A DNA stretch of 64,000 bases from Pythium myriotylum (lineage: Eukaryota; Oomycota; Peronosporomycetes; Pythiales; Pythiaceae): assembly GCA_023091665.1 (NCBI GenBank), contig JALJCQ010000022.1:1178001-1242000 (forward strand). The letters run 5' to 3'. Of this stretch, positions 32,094 through 42,501 are shown one piece after another. The first letter of the stretch is position 1. Each line of letters begins with the position of its first letter. The notes below the pieces were generated by a model that did no database searches, was not told where the DNA came from, and saw only the letters and a list, made by a program, of their open reading frames with translations. The position numbers were made by a program, and so were the translations under genes.

Positions 32094-32109
32094 TGTTCCT
32101 GCGGTGATT
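32094..32109. repeat. target-site duplication, right copy (kinase pseudogene LINE)
   Basis: TGTTCCTGCGGTGATT, identical to 31671-31686. Confidence 0.92.
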
Positions 32110-33418
32110 ACCGGCGCAGAAATCTTTGGAGTTTCTGGATTGCTTGGTGTTGGCGTAGATGAAGGCTCGAATCTCGCGCTAGCTGGAATCGGTATTTGCG
32201 TCTGTGGGGAAGCTGTGTGCGAAGGTGGAGTCGTCGCTGTACTTGTAGGGATTGGAGCCAGTGTTTCAACTGGGGTAGGAGCTGGCAGTAGGGTTGTTGG
32301 TGTCGGGCTCATGCCATTATTCACAACGACGTTGTTGCTGGTGACGACACGAAAGTCCTTGGTGTTGGAAGTGGAGACCGAGTTGACCGAGCTCACGCTG
32401 ACGAAGTTACTGTTCGCGTTAATAGTATTTGAGGAGAGGACGTTGATGCCAGTGGCGTTCCCGATACCTGGCTGCTTGTGGACGTCGTCAGCCATTTGCA
32501 AAAACAAATATGCGATGCTCGCAGATCGGGTCTCCGCTAACTCGAGGAGACAAGTTTCCAACTGACAGGCATCAAGGCATAACACAAAAAGTCGCAGTGG
32601 TTGCGAAATGACACAGTTTCGGAGTGTTATCAAGATTGAAAATAACATTGTTACCAAAATACGGTATTCTTCGAGAGAAATCCTCTCAAGAGCTGGAGAG
32701 ATAGTGTCGTTTTCTGCCACAATTTCCCCTTCTCATGACTGACTATGAGCATTTTTCAGTGAGCCATACAGAGACAGGCCCAAAGGATATCTGATACTTC
32801 AGCAGATGCTGTCCTCACGATCAATCTTGCCCCCCACGATCCATTTTAGGTTTCGTTTCTGTGGGGATCTTGCCATTTGGGTAGAGGAAGCGACACGGAC
32901 AAAGTTGTTCGACCTACACCAATTCCAGACGGACGACCCAAGCCCGTTGAAAATTTCAACTTGGTGACACCACACTCGCGCTGACAGGCTATTACACGAC
33001 ATGTGCTTCGGATGAACATGCCGCCTTTAATGGATTCTTTGGAAGACAGCTTCGCGTCACACGTGCGAGTGGCTGGTCCACTCCAAGCGTTGATGTCTTG
33101 AAGCTCGGTTTGCATAACTGAAATCGAAATCACGCTACGCGGCTGAAATATGGAAGTGAAATCACGTTGCGCGCCCGAAAAAGGGAACTGCCATTGATCA
33201 CGAGTGTGGCCTGGGCCATGTCCCATCATCTATGCGAGCCTTGACGATTCGACGCTGTAAACCGCATTTATGGAACATGCTTACCGCCTCTGTGGACGTC
33301 AGAGCTGGTAGTTAATCGCACCACCTCGAAACTGAACTGTTTTTTCATCAATGTTGTGCTACCGCGTGATGTAAGTACTGTACTTGTTAAGTCCAGGCTG
33401 GTCAGAGCGCATAATCTT

Positions 33419-33444
33419 CGAACGAGTTTTATAAAACTCGTTCG
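33419..33444. repeat. 26-base perfect palindrome
   Basis: Centred on TTTTATAAAA with arms CGAACGAG / CTCGTTCG. Could be a hairpin or a dimer-binding site; no neighbouring start codon suggests which. Confidence 0.8.
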
Positions 33445-33597
33445 TTTATCCGCAGCTTGTTGTACTGTACAACGAGCCACCGATTTGAATTCAGCGTGTC
33501 ACCAATATTTGCACCTCAGTTTGGTACGAATCGACATATGTGATCCCAATCACAGGGATTGCTAAGCATCGGTTGCCACAACAATTGGTGGAACTTT

Positions 33598-33752
33598 CCG
33601 AGCACCATCAATCACAGCACAAATCCTGATCTGTGATTAATGGTGCTCGGCAAGTACTATATGGAGCCGTTAAAACAGCATACAAAATCAAATCCTGATC
33701 TGACTCCGAGATAATATTATTATCTCGGAGGCAGATCAGGATTTGTTTGCTG
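33598..33752. repeat. pair of foldback hairpins sharing a 13-base core, MITE-like
   Basis: Hairpin 1 pairs 33598-33617 with 33631-33650 with a single mismatch. Hairpin 2 pairs about 33676-33716 with 33717-33752, with a small bulge. The core AAATCCTGATCTG occurs at 33621 and about 33690, and inverted at 33732. No ORF or flanking duplication is recognised. They could be remnants of miniature inverted-repeat elements. Confidence 0.7.
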
Positions 33753-34403
33753 TTGCCTGCAGGACTAATCATGAGTCGACCCAGGAACCCAGCAATTTGA
33801 CGACGAGTTGTCGGTCTCTTTGATAGAATCTTCATCGCCATACAGGACCGCAGGTCGCCCCAGTTTCAGAGTAGGGAGAGTACGTTCATGATGGATCATT
33901 CGCTGGTTTTAGTGTCGGCTTGGCTGCAGGAGTCGTGGGATGATACAATGCCCTAGCTCACAATTTCACATAATCATGCAGGAGTTTCGAATGGACAGGA
34001 GCCGAGTTGTCGAATCGCCGGAGGTAAAAGCGCCTCCTTTACGGGAACGACAGACGCCCAACTCAAGGATCGGAGAAGACGATTCTAAGCCAAGGGATCA
34101 GCGCATGTGTTGTCTTGGTGAAGCCCGCCTGGGTTGGACCTCATCAACATGACCAATCAGAAGTAGGTGATACGCAATTCCAAATAAACTAAACACGGTA
34201 TTCCTTCTCAGCAAGTCTATGTCAATTCTCGATCAGACTACCTACTTCTGACATTTGGATAGTCCAAGACTAGCCGGACCACCGGCGCGCGTCACAGATG
34301 GCACGCTTTGCAGGAACTGGCCTCTCACCCTGGATACTGCATTGCCTGTCTCGATGCTCGTGGAGACCGTCGTCCTCCTGTGCACAAACACTCCATTACA
34401 GTC

Positions 34404-34410
34404 TCACTCT
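34404..34410 (+). promoter_or_regulatory. initiator-like motif of receptor kinase
   Basis: GTCTCACTCTCTTTTC, a TCAYTYY-type initiator, 22 bases before the chosen start at 34426. It supports that start over the longer open frame. Confidence 0.4.
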
Positions 34411-34425
34411 CTTTTCTCGTCCCCA

Positions 34426-36042
34426 ATGGCGTCGCGCAAGTGCGGCGTGGCGCGCAAGCGAAGCATGTCGCGCTCGCTGGACGACATGCCGGCCTATTGG
34501 GACTACAACGAAGGCATGAACGCCGTCAGCGCCAACGTCAACGCCATCCGCGACCAGGTCATGGCCAACAACCAGGCCATTGCGAATAATGTGAAAGCGA
34601 TCTCCGCAAACTCAGCACCCAGCCCCGGCACGGTGCACGCGGCGGAGACGAATGAGACCCCATCGAGTACCACAGTAAAGCCAACCTCTCGCCCCTCGCT
34701 TACCCATTCTCCGACAGCCACACCAGTGCCGAGTACCAAACCTGTCCCGACGACTGGATGGAATTCGACCAGCAAGCCGACTCCGTCAGCCGCGAATCAC
34801 TCGCCTACACAGGCGAATTCAGGAAGCACGAACGGTAGTGTCGTGGTGCCAACGCCACTCCCAGTATTCCAGAATACCACAGGAACAACTCAGCCGTACT
34901 CTTCCTCCACGACTATCACCGCGCAGACAGGATCGCCCGTCGCGACGGTGATCGGCGTCTCGCTGGGAGCTGTTGCTACACTGGCGATTGTCGTCGCAGT
35001 CGTGTTGTACGTTCATCGCCATCGACGACAGTTAAATGCTGCCACGCGACTAGACAAACAGGAAACAACTACATACCAGTCGCATTCGGGAGCGAGAGAC
35101 AACTCGACAGGTACAATTGTTCATACTTACGTGACGGACGCGAATCGAGACCGAGGATTCACTTCGCCCTGGGACGACGAGGCTCTTGTCGCTGTCCGAG
35201 TGCCGCTAGAAGCGATCCACAAAGGAGAGCTCATCAGTCGAGGAGGATTCGGAGAAGTCTACCGCGGACGATACATCGGCGAAGATGTCGCCATCAAAAC
35301 CTTACTCGCGTCCAACCGCAAAAACACCAAATTCATCAAAACGTTCCAGACCGAGATCAAGCTCATGGCTGCCCTGGAGCACCCTCGAATCGTGCGCTTC
35401 GTCGGCGTCGCGTGGGAATCGCTCTCCGACTTGTGCGTTGTCACCGAGTTCATGGCCGGCGGCGACTTGCGATCGCTTCTCGAGTCGTTCGAGAAATGCG
35501 AGCCACCTCGACCTCGCGGCTTCGACAGCGACAAACTCAAAATCGCGCTCCACGTGGCCCACGCGCTCGTGTACTTGCACACACTCGACCCTGTGATCGT
35601 GCATCGCGACCTCAAGTCGCGTAACATTCTTCTCGACGCCGAGTGGAACGCCAAGATCACGGACTTTGGTGTCTCGAGGGAACGAGGCGAGGACACGATG
35701 ACGGCGGGTGTCGGGTCGATGCTGTGGATGGCACCTGAGGTGATGTTGGGCGAGCGGTATGACCAGCAGGCCGACATGTTCTCGTTCGGGGTTGTGCTAT
35801 CGGAGCTCGACACGCAACAGCTACCATACGCAAACCAACGAGAGGACAAAACGGGTCGAGCGATGCAGGCAGCGACGCTACTGCGTCTTGTATCGCTTGG
35901 ACAGCTGACCGTCTCATTAACTGATTCTGAGGCATATCGAAATATTCAAGATCTTGCTCGCCGCTGCGTCTCGTTGGACCCGCACAGCCGCCCCACAGCT
36001 TCAGAAGCGCTACACTGCATCCACCTAGCACTTGCGGAGTAG
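34426..36042 (+). CDS. receptor-like TKL protein kinase
   Basis: 538 residues from 34426; the frame is open further upstream, but an initiator-like motif sits just before this Met. A short N-terminal region leads into a Ser/Thr/Pro-rich stretch (about residues 65-165), a membrane helix (about 173-195, 'VIGVSLGAVATLAIVVAVVL'), a basic juxtamembrane segment and a complete kinase domain: 'GGFGEVYRG', 'VAIKTLL' (catalytic Lys), 'VHRDLKSRNILL', 'TDFGVSRE', 'WMAPEV', 'RRCVSLDPHSRPTA'. No classical signal peptide is visible, so a signal exon upstream may be missing or the helix itself is the anchor. It is the closest relative of the inverted pseudogene at 30658-32495. Substrate and ligand unknown. 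Confidence 0.85.
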   Translation: MASRKCGVARKRSMSRSLDDMPAYWDYNEGMNAVSANVNAIRDQVMANNQAIANNVKAISANSAPSPGTVHAAETNETPSSTTVKPTSRPSLTHSPTATPVPSTKPVPTTGWNSTSKPTPSAANHSPTQANSGSTNGSVVVPTPLPVFQNTTGTTQPYSSSTTITAQTGSPVATVIGVSLGAVATLAIVVAVVLYVHRHRRQLNAATRLDKQETTTYQSHSGARDNSTGTIVHTYVTDANRDRGFTSPWDDEALVAVRVPLEAIHKGELISRGGFGEVYRGRYIGEDVAIKTLLASNRKNTKFIKTFQTEIKLMAALEHPRIVRFVGVAWESLSDLCVVTEFMAGGDLRSLLESFEKCEPPRPRGFDSDKLKIALHVAHALVYLHTLDPVIVHRDLKSRNILLDAEWNAKITDFGVSRERGEDTMTAGVGSMLWMAPEVMLGERYDQQADMFSFGVVLSELDTQQLPYANQREDKTGRAMQAATLLRLVSLGQLTVSLTDSEAYRNIQDLARRCVSLDPHSRPTASEALHCIHLALAE

Positions 36043-37896
36043 GAGAAGGTCCGCAAGTGGGCAAGTTTTGTCATGAAAATATTTATATTGAAGTGTAAGA
36101 ATTAAACTAGCATAGAAGAAAGGAGCGCTCGTTTGTTTGTGAACATTTTTATCATCCCGTTTCGCAGATCAAGCTACAAACGATGGTGTGAATGGCGGAT
36201 ACACGATCCTAGCATTCCCTGCGGTTCCCTAGCCACGTGTACTCATCGGGAACGATGGTGTGAATGGCGGATACACGATCGTAGCATTCCCTGCGGTTTC
36301 CTAGCCACGTGTACTCATCGGGATGAAATACATCAGACCTGAGGCAATCTTACGAAAAATGAGGAGTGTCGCTGACTACTACACTTGGCGGTGACATTCC
36401 ATATTCATCCTTTTGACCACTTGATTGGTACTAGCGGGTTCATCGTACTTCGTCGCGAGCTCCGGCCGTTGCTATTATAATGCCAACCGAGAAAGTACGT
36501 CTGTCGTAATCGGCGGCCGACGGAGTATTAATACTGTATCTTGGCCATCACCTTCGCGAGAACACATTGACCACGGTTCTTTTTGGATTTGCTCGTGAGA
36601 TTGTGTGCTCCAGAGCCCTTGTCCTCGAAAATGGCGAACACCTTGGGCTACTGGCGCAGTTCTAACCGTATCGTTTGCTGTATTGGTGAGAGGATCAGCA
36701 GCGGCTGAGGCTCCAGCTGCAGCTCCCACGTCGTAGGCTCTTCTTCACGTCTAGTATAAGAGCAAAAATCTTCTTCGAGTGCTGACAATCTTCAAGTCGA
36801 TGTCGGTACTAGGTACTGAGTATGTCCCAATGCTCACAATGCCGCAACTCGACACCGCCGTGATCCCAGACACTTCGGTTGTCCAACGATTCCGACAAGA
36901 TTGACCTGTTTCTTCTCCTTCGGTGTATGCGTTGCTGGCAATACAAAATTATCAGCCGAGGCTACCAATCCCCGCATAGGATATTGGTTGAGCTGAACGA
37001 GTGCCAAAGCCGAGCACATTAAAGCAGCGTTGCCCGTGATCGAACCGCCGATGAAATTATACTTTCGCTCAACCGGGATCCTGCCCACCGCGATCTCAAT
37101 CCCAACAGAAATTCATCGCGGTCTGCAAAGAAGCTCACAGATCCCGACATCTCGCGCGACAAGAGCAGCATGGCAGCAAGCCACAGATCCCAGTCACAAT
37201 TCGACATTGCGCTATCTGGACACGCATGCGACGCTGCTCGCAGACATGCACGTCCAACTGGTTCGTGAAAGCGGCGGTGCGCTCGCGAACCCGACGCTTC
37301 TTTTGCTCCTGGAGTCTGGACGTGCAGCGAGCATGTCGCTGGGCCCATCGACAACAACCTCCGTCGGCTCGGGCAAGCTCGGAAGTTGGACACGGGCGTT
37401 CACGTGGGTCGAGAGGCTTGTCCCGCGCAGTATGTCGCCGCCATGCCCCCCACTGGAGCGTCACCTCGTGTCACCATCGGTCTCTTGCTTGGCTAGCTTC
37501 GTACCCATCGGGTCGAGGGCACAAAAATTTGTGAGCTCTGGCCTCAACCGGCCAAAGTCTCAAAAGATCATCGCTGAGTTCCTGTGAGACTTTTTATGGG
37601 CCCTCTAAGAAGCGCCCCGAACCTCTCTCCTCCAATATTCAACAGGTGGTCACCGTGAGTGTCTCATCTGTGTTGCTGCCTCTTTCAGACAGCGTGAACA
37701 CTACTGGCACACAAGTTTGGCGATGGGTGACTCGCGCAGCCAATGGCCGTGTCGTCTGCTTGATGACGGCTAGGAAAGAGGCACCCCTTTCCACCTGCGG
37801 GCGCTCGTTCTTTCTTTTTTCGTTGCTCTCTCGCTTTTCTGTGGTCTGTGCAACGCGCGACACGACAGCGAAGCATGGCAATCAGTCTCTCAAGTC
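36043..37896. other. intergenic region with a 72-base tandem repeat
   Basis: About 1.9 kb between two plus-strand kinases. A 72-base unit is present twice at 36181-36324. Open frames at 36834-37088 (minus) and 37030-37587 (plus) have no family signature. No gene is supported. Confidence 0.5.
36181..36324. repeat. 72-base tandem duplication, two copies
   Basis: Copy 1 at 36181-36252 and copy 2 at 36253-36324 begin CGATGGTGTGAATGGCGG and differ at only a few bases, so the duplication is recent. Confidence 0.9.
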
Positions 37897-37903
37897 TCAT
37901 TTC
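37897..37903 (+). promoter_or_regulatory. oomycete initiator of kinase gene
   Basis: GTCTCATTTCCGGATC, an initiator of TCATTYY type, 46 bases upstream of the chosen start at 37949. Confidence 0.5.
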
Positions 37904-37948
37904 CGGATCGCTCGCTGCCCTCACGCCTCCGGGGCACGCGGTGAAGCC

Positions 37949-39325
37949 ATGGTCGACTTCTCAGATGACACGACCCTCTATGGGACCATCGGCGTCGGCG
38001 TCGTTCTTTGCTTGATCGTGCTGCTCTGCTGCTGCTGCTGCTGCCGACGCAGGAAGAGCAAGGCCGCCAAGCGCCAAGAGGCCGAGGCCGAGGCCGCGAC
38101 GGCGGCGCTGCAGGCCGCGCCCAGCCAGAAGCACTTCGCTGCTCTGGACATTGAGGAAGACCACGAGGGGTACGCGATCATGCCGACCTCGCCTGCCGAA
38201 GACACACGCCCCGTGCGACCGCTCTCGCAGAACTTCCAGCACAAGGCCGTCGTGCTCAACACACCGCCAGCCCAGACGGTCGCGTCACCTATTACGACCA
38301 CCGCGAACTCGGTGGACCGAACGATGACGCCCGGAACGCACAACTCGAATGGATCCAACAACTCGGGTCCTCGGTACGTTTCCAACTCGTCGTCGTCGTC
38401 GAACTCCGACCCGTTGGCGATTGCCGAGGATCCAGCGATCGTCGCCTCGCGCTTGCCGTTCGACACGATCACGGCGCTCGTGCAGATCAGCAAGGGTGGC
38501 TTCGGGGAGGTCTATAAAGGTTCCTACCGTGGAAACATCGTCGCCATCAAGCGGCTGCTGCCCGAGACGCGTCGTGACTTGAAACAGATCGCCTCGTTCC
38601 TGCAAGAGGTCAAGATCATGGCGACCATGGAGCACGAGCACATCGTCAAGTTCATCGGCGTGGCCTGGGACTCCCTAAGTGACATGAGCGTGGTCACCGA
38701 GTATATGGAAGGCGGTGACCTGCGCACAGCGTTGAACGAGTTTAACCGCGTCGGCAGACCGTTGGGCTTCGACAAGCAAAAGGCCACGATCGCTCTCCAC
38801 GCGGCCCACGCACTCACGTACATGCACTCGCTGCAGCCGGTGGTGCTCCACCGCGACTTCAAGTCCAAGAATATTCTTCTCGATGAGACACAGACCATCG
38901 CCAAGATTACGGACTTTGGAGTGTCTCGTGAACGTAGCGACCAAACCATGACTGCCGGCGTCGGAACATTGCTTTGGATGGCACCCGAGGTCATGGCCGG
39001 CGACCGATACAACGAGAAGGCAGATGTATTCTCTTTCGGCATTGTTCTCTCTGAGCTGGACACGTACAACATGCCCTACGCCGACGTCAAGGCTCGCTTG
39101 GCCGAAGAAGAAGGCCGCTCGCTACCCGACACGGCAATGCTCCAGCGGATCATGTCAGGACGAGTCACCGTGACTTTTTCGCCCGAGCTTCGTTCGGACG
39201 TCCGACAATTAGGCCTCGCGTGCGTTGCTTTGGACCCGAACGCAAGACCTACCGCTGCTCAGGTTCTTTACGAGCTCCAGAAGATCGAGCGAACGATGGC
39301 AAGCGAGATCAGCATCGTGCTGTGA
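37949..39325 (+). CDS. membrane-anchored TKL protein kinase
   Basis: 458 residues from 37949, chosen because an initiator lies 46 bases upstream and the earlier open frame looks non-coding. Nine residues precede a membrane helix (about 10-32) ending in a run of six Cys, likely palmitoylated, then a Lys/Arg stop-transfer signal. A linker rich in Thr, Ser and Asn leads to 'EDPAIVASRLPFDTI' and a complete kinase domain: 'GGFGEVYKG', 'VAIKRLL', 'LHRDFKSKNILL' (Phe instead of Leu after HRD), 'TDFGVSRE', 'WMAPEV', 'DVKARLAEEEGR'. There is practically no ectodomain, so it is probably not a ligand receptor itself. The kinase-only locus at 42502-43371 is its nearest relative here. Confidence 0.88.
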   Translation: MVDFSDDTTLYGTIGVGVVLCLIVLLCCCCCCRRRKSKAAKRQEAEAEAATAALQAAPSQKHFAALDIEEDHEGYAIMPTSPAEDTRPVRPLSQNFQHKAVVLNTPPAQTVASPITTTANSVDRTMTPGTHNSNGSNNSGPRYVSNSSSSSNSDPLAIAEDPAIVASRLPFDTITALVQISKGGFGEVYKGSYRGNIVAIKRLLPETRRDLKQIASFLQEVKIMATMEHEHIVKFIGVAWDSLSDMSVVTEYMEGGDLRTALNEFNRVGRPLGFDKQKATIALHAAHALTYMHSLQPVVLHRDFKSKNILLDETQTIAKITDFGVSRERSDQTMTAGVGTLLWMAPEVMAGDRYNEKADVFSFGIVLSELDTYNMPYADVKARLAEEEGRSLPDTAMLQRIMSGRVTVTFSPELRSDVRQLGLACVALDPNARPTAAQVLYELQKIERTMASEISIVL

Positions 39326-40201
39326 AGTCGAGCACCATTCCACGGCTAGTTCATGTTGTGTCCACGACTTTGAGTCACGGACATTACCTACCAGCCAGAG
39401 GATCCAATCAACACATGGGACCACGTGTCACGGGCTCAACTTGTGGCGGAGCTTTCGCGGAAGAAGCTGGCTCGCCTCGTTCACGAGAAGACCCCGTAGT
39501 GGATCCTTGATGGCTGGGAGACCAACATCGTTGGACCCTCCAAGTAATCCAATGGATTATCCTGTCTGTCGCATCCATTATTCCTCGCGCAATAATCGCT
39601 GTAGCCATAGGATACGCGTTGTTACATGAATGGGCACCATCCATTCGCTCCTTTCCACAGCCCACGTCATGACGACACTATTTCACCCAAAGCCTCCTCG
39701 TCAATCAGCAAGCTTTGCCAACTCGCACATAACAAGGTCAAGGTTCCCCACTTGATTATCCATGCATCTGAATCCCTCCTAAAACCGTAACCCTGGTCCG
39801 AAGTTTATCGTTTCTCGACATCTTCACCATCGTCAGGACATTGCACACCCTGCCTCATCATTCACTATGTACAGAGAACACAAGTACATCGAAGCGGGTT
39901 GACTCCAATGAGACGAATCAGCAATTTCGTTGGGCACTGCATAGTGTGAGTTGTGGTCATTTGGACAAAAACTGCTCTTCTCACAAAGCATTGCGGGCAC
40001 CGATCCGATCTCGACTCACAGAGAGAACATCCATAACGAAGTCCCCGTAGTCTTTGAAGGATGGAGCAATTTTGACGGATTGCATTTCGCAAGTGGAAGC
40101 TGGATGATAACTCGCCCATGAAAGCAGAACACGACGCATTCGTCGTAGAGAAGGTCCCTATTATAATAGTCGGCTTTTTGATGGCGAATTGCCATTACCG
40201 C
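39326..40201. other. intergenic region between convergent kinases
   Basis: 876 bases, 3' to two convergent kinase genes. Nothing recognised. Confidence 0.5.
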
Positions 40202-41748
40202 TCAGATGAGACCACCCTGCTCGACACTGTGCTTCCAGGCGACGTGAAGTCGATGCAAAGCCTCAGCAGTTGTCGGTCTCCGGCTTGGCTCAACAGAAAC
40301 GCAGTCGAGCGCAAGTTGCCGCAGATCCGGATAATTTGTCGGCTCGGTGAGCGCAACGGTCAGCCTTCCAAGAGACACAAGTTGAAGAATTGCAGTCTGC
40401 GGAATTGATCGACCCGTGCCAGGTTCAGTCGCATCTGCGTAGGGCAATTGTTGGGTGTCGAGCTCGGCTAGCACCACACCGAACGAGAAGACATCAGCCT
40501 TCTCATCGTATCGTTCGCCCAGCATCACCTCTGGCGCCATCCAGAGCGAAGACCCGACTCCCGCCGTCATTGTGTGGTCGATACGCTCACGAGAAACCCC
40601 GAAATCAGTGAGCTTGGCATTCCACTCTGCGTCAAGTAGGATATTACGAGACTTGAGATCGCGGTGGACGACTGCAGGCTGAAGGCTGTGAAGATATGTC
40701 AGCGCATGAGCGACGTGGAGGGCGATCTTGATCTTATCGCCGTCAAATCCACGGGGTCGAGGTGGTTCGCACTTGTCGAACGACTCAAGTAGCGAGCGCA
40801 AGTCTCCCCCATCCATGAACTCGGTGACGACACAGAGGTCACAGAGTGATTCCCATGCCACGCCGACGAAAGATACAACTCTAGGGTGGTCCAGTGTCGA
40901 CATGAACTTGATCTCGGCGAGGAATGACTTGATGTGATTGACATCTTTCCTCTTTTCTGGCAGCAGTGTCTTGATTGCCACAACCTGACTTCGGAAAGTG
41001 CCTTTGTATACCTCACCAAACCCTCCACGGCTCACGAGATTACTAAGGTGGATATTGTCGAGAGGAACTCGCACAGCCACAAGAGTTTCGTCTTTCCAGG
41101 GGGCAAGTTCGTTCAGCTTTGCGTCGTCACGAAGTGTCGACGTGTGGTGCATTCGCGAGTACTCGGTCGAACCGGCCGTAGCATCATCAATACTGCCTCC
41201 TTTGCTCGTCCGTCGTCGTCGCCGGTGGCCACGAGGCCTTCGCTTGTAGTACAACACAACCCCTACGACTAATGTGACAAGGGCAAGCGCTCCTAGGATA
41301 ATCCCAATCGTTGCGGCCGTGTTCATCCCGGAGCTCGAGCCTGCGATCGCCGCCGAGGAACCACTTCCAGGCGCAACCGCTGAGCCCTTATCGCCGACAC
41401 TGGTGCTCGAGCTGTTGCTGCCCGTGCTCTTGTTCCCGAAAAATTTGTCGTACCAGGCCTGCGCGTCTTCTGCAGTCTTGAGGTTGTCGGCCACAGACTG
41501 GTTGGCACGTTGGTAAACGGCCTTGAGATTGTCGTACTCCTCTTGCGAGAGCCAGCCCTTGGCCAGGTACTCGTCGTAGACCGGCGGCATGGTCGCCGTG
41601 CCGTTGAGATTCTATACATCGTAAGCGAAAAATGACAACGTCAAATAAAGCAAAAGATTGAGGAGAAAGCCGTCAAAGAGACCCAAACCTTGAGCGCGTC
41701 GATGGCCGAGCTCATGTTGACTGTCTGCAGTGACCGCATCGCGTCCAT
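40202..41748 (-). CDS. receptor-like TKL protein kinase, 2 exons
   Basis: The exons on the minus strand are 41748-41689 and 41611-40202 (77-nt GT-AG intron), giving about 489 residues. Exon 1 (MDAMRSLQTVNMSSAIDALK) joins in frame to 'NLNGTATMPPVYDEYLAKGW'. The ectodomain-like part has no clear signal peptide. A Ser/Gly-rich linker is followed by a membrane helix ('IGIILGALALVTLVVGVVLYY'), a strongly basic segment, then the kinase: 'GGFGEVYKG', 'VAIKTLL', 'VHRDLKSRNILL', 'TDFGVSRE', 'WMAPEV', 'DCVSVEPSRRPTT'. All catalytic residues are present. A signal exon further upstream cannot be excluded. It shares the juxtamembrane block 'ETLVAVRVPLDNIH' with the kinase at 34426. Confidence 0.85.
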
Positions 41749-42170
41749 CGTGGGAAGCGTCAACAAAAGTGATATAACAGCGGAGATGCAGCAATGTCGG
41801 TGGAAGGGGAGAGGCACGGAGGAGGAGGAGGAGGAGAAAAGGGGCCAGTTGGGATCAGTTGAACAGACCCAACCACTGGCTCCAAATGGGTACACAAGGA
41901 CCCACATGTCAGGCGGAGCGCTCAGGTTTGTCTGAATCTGAGGCTGAGAATGGAGACAGTAACCATCACTCACCATTTTTGGAAAGAATGAAGGTTTCAA
42001 TATGGCTACATTTCGTACCACGTCACATATTAATTTTTTGCCTCGTTGTCGAATACGTCGGGATGCGCCATCCTCTTCGTACGTGACTCTCTGTCAACTG
42101 CAGTTCTCTCGTTTAAAATGCGGGAAGTTTTGGCCTGAAGTCAAGACTTGCGGTCGGATGCACGGCGTCG
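41749..42170. other. intergenic region
   Basis: Upstream of the kinase at 40202-41748. It includes an initiator-like ATATCACTTTTG just before the start and a GGA-rich run (about 41816-41840). No gene recognised. Confidence 0.45.
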
Positions 42171-42185
42171 TCACCTCGAAATATG
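42171..42185. repeat. target-site duplication, left copy
   Basis: TCACCTCGAAATATG, identical to 42451-42465. Confidence 0.9.
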
Positions 42186-42450
42186 ATGATGATGATGATG
42201 AAGGTGAAGTCTATTGAGCGCAAGTACTGTACTCTAATAGCTGGAGCTCTATGCATTCCTCCTTACCGTGGGCCAACTTGTCTAAGAAGCCAGGGGTGTA
42301 AGTCGGAGGCGACGAGCTGGGGCAGGTCCGTGTGGCAGGGCCTGTCCGTTGGGTGATGGACGTGGCTGGTAGCGCTTGTGTCCATCGCATGGTTTGCCAA
42401 GCCGTCGGCCATGGTGATGTGGGCTCTTACATGGTGATGCCACCGGCGGG
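42186..42450 (-). mobile_element. 5'-truncated LINE fragment (RNase H tail), (ATC)n-tailed family
   Basis: 265 bases on the minus strand. It encodes 'HVRAHITMADGLANHAMDT' and 'DLHPWLLRQ' with a stop near 42263, then a 3' UTR ending CTCAATAGACTTCACC and a TCATCATCATCAT tail. It is flanked by identical 15-base copies of TCACCTCGAAATATG at 42171-42185 and 42451-42465. It lies 36 bases beyond the stop of the kinase at 42502, in the same orientation. Confidence 0.9.
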
Positions 42451-42465
42451 TCACCTCGAAATATG
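42451..42465. repeat. target-site duplication, right copy
   Basis: TCACCTCGAAATATG, identical to 42171-42185. Confidence 0.9.
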
Positions 42466-42501
42466 GCATTGATGCCGATCCGTTCTAGTATATTCTTGAG
42501 C

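Larger units (their letters stand above)
30658..32495 (-). pseudogene. receptor-like TKL kinase pseudogene, LINE-interrupted and N-lobe deleted
   Basis: On the minus strand from 32495: a Ser/Thr/Pro-rich ectodomain (MADDVHKQPGIGNATG...), a LINE fragment (31687-32093), more ectodomain, an in-frame stop at 31511-31509, a membrane helix ('IVGISIGVVIALAMIAAIVIL'), the juxtamembrane region, then kinase subdomains from 'LLESFKKCEPHRPRGF' through 'VHRDLKSRNILL' and 'DFGVSRE' to the stop at 30658. Against the intact kinase at 34426, about 278 bases are missing near 31224-31230. They include the glycine loop and catalytic lysine, with a 3-base overlap (GGC) at the junction; the frame shifts. The LINE plus one duplication copy is 423 bases, so that event alone kept the frame. 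Three lesions make it non-functional as a kinase. Confidence 0.85.
32496..34403. other. intergenic region with foldback repeats
   Basis: About 1.9 kb between divergent kinase loci. It holds a perfect palindrome (33419-33444) and two foldback hairpins (33598-33650, 33676-33752). Directly upstream of the pseudogene start (32496-32720) the frame is open and could hold a former first exon. No other gene recognised. Confidence 0.55.

Noticed and set aside
37030..37587. 185-codon open frame upstream of a kinase
   Set aside because: No homology signature, no promoter motif, and equally long frames on the other strand.
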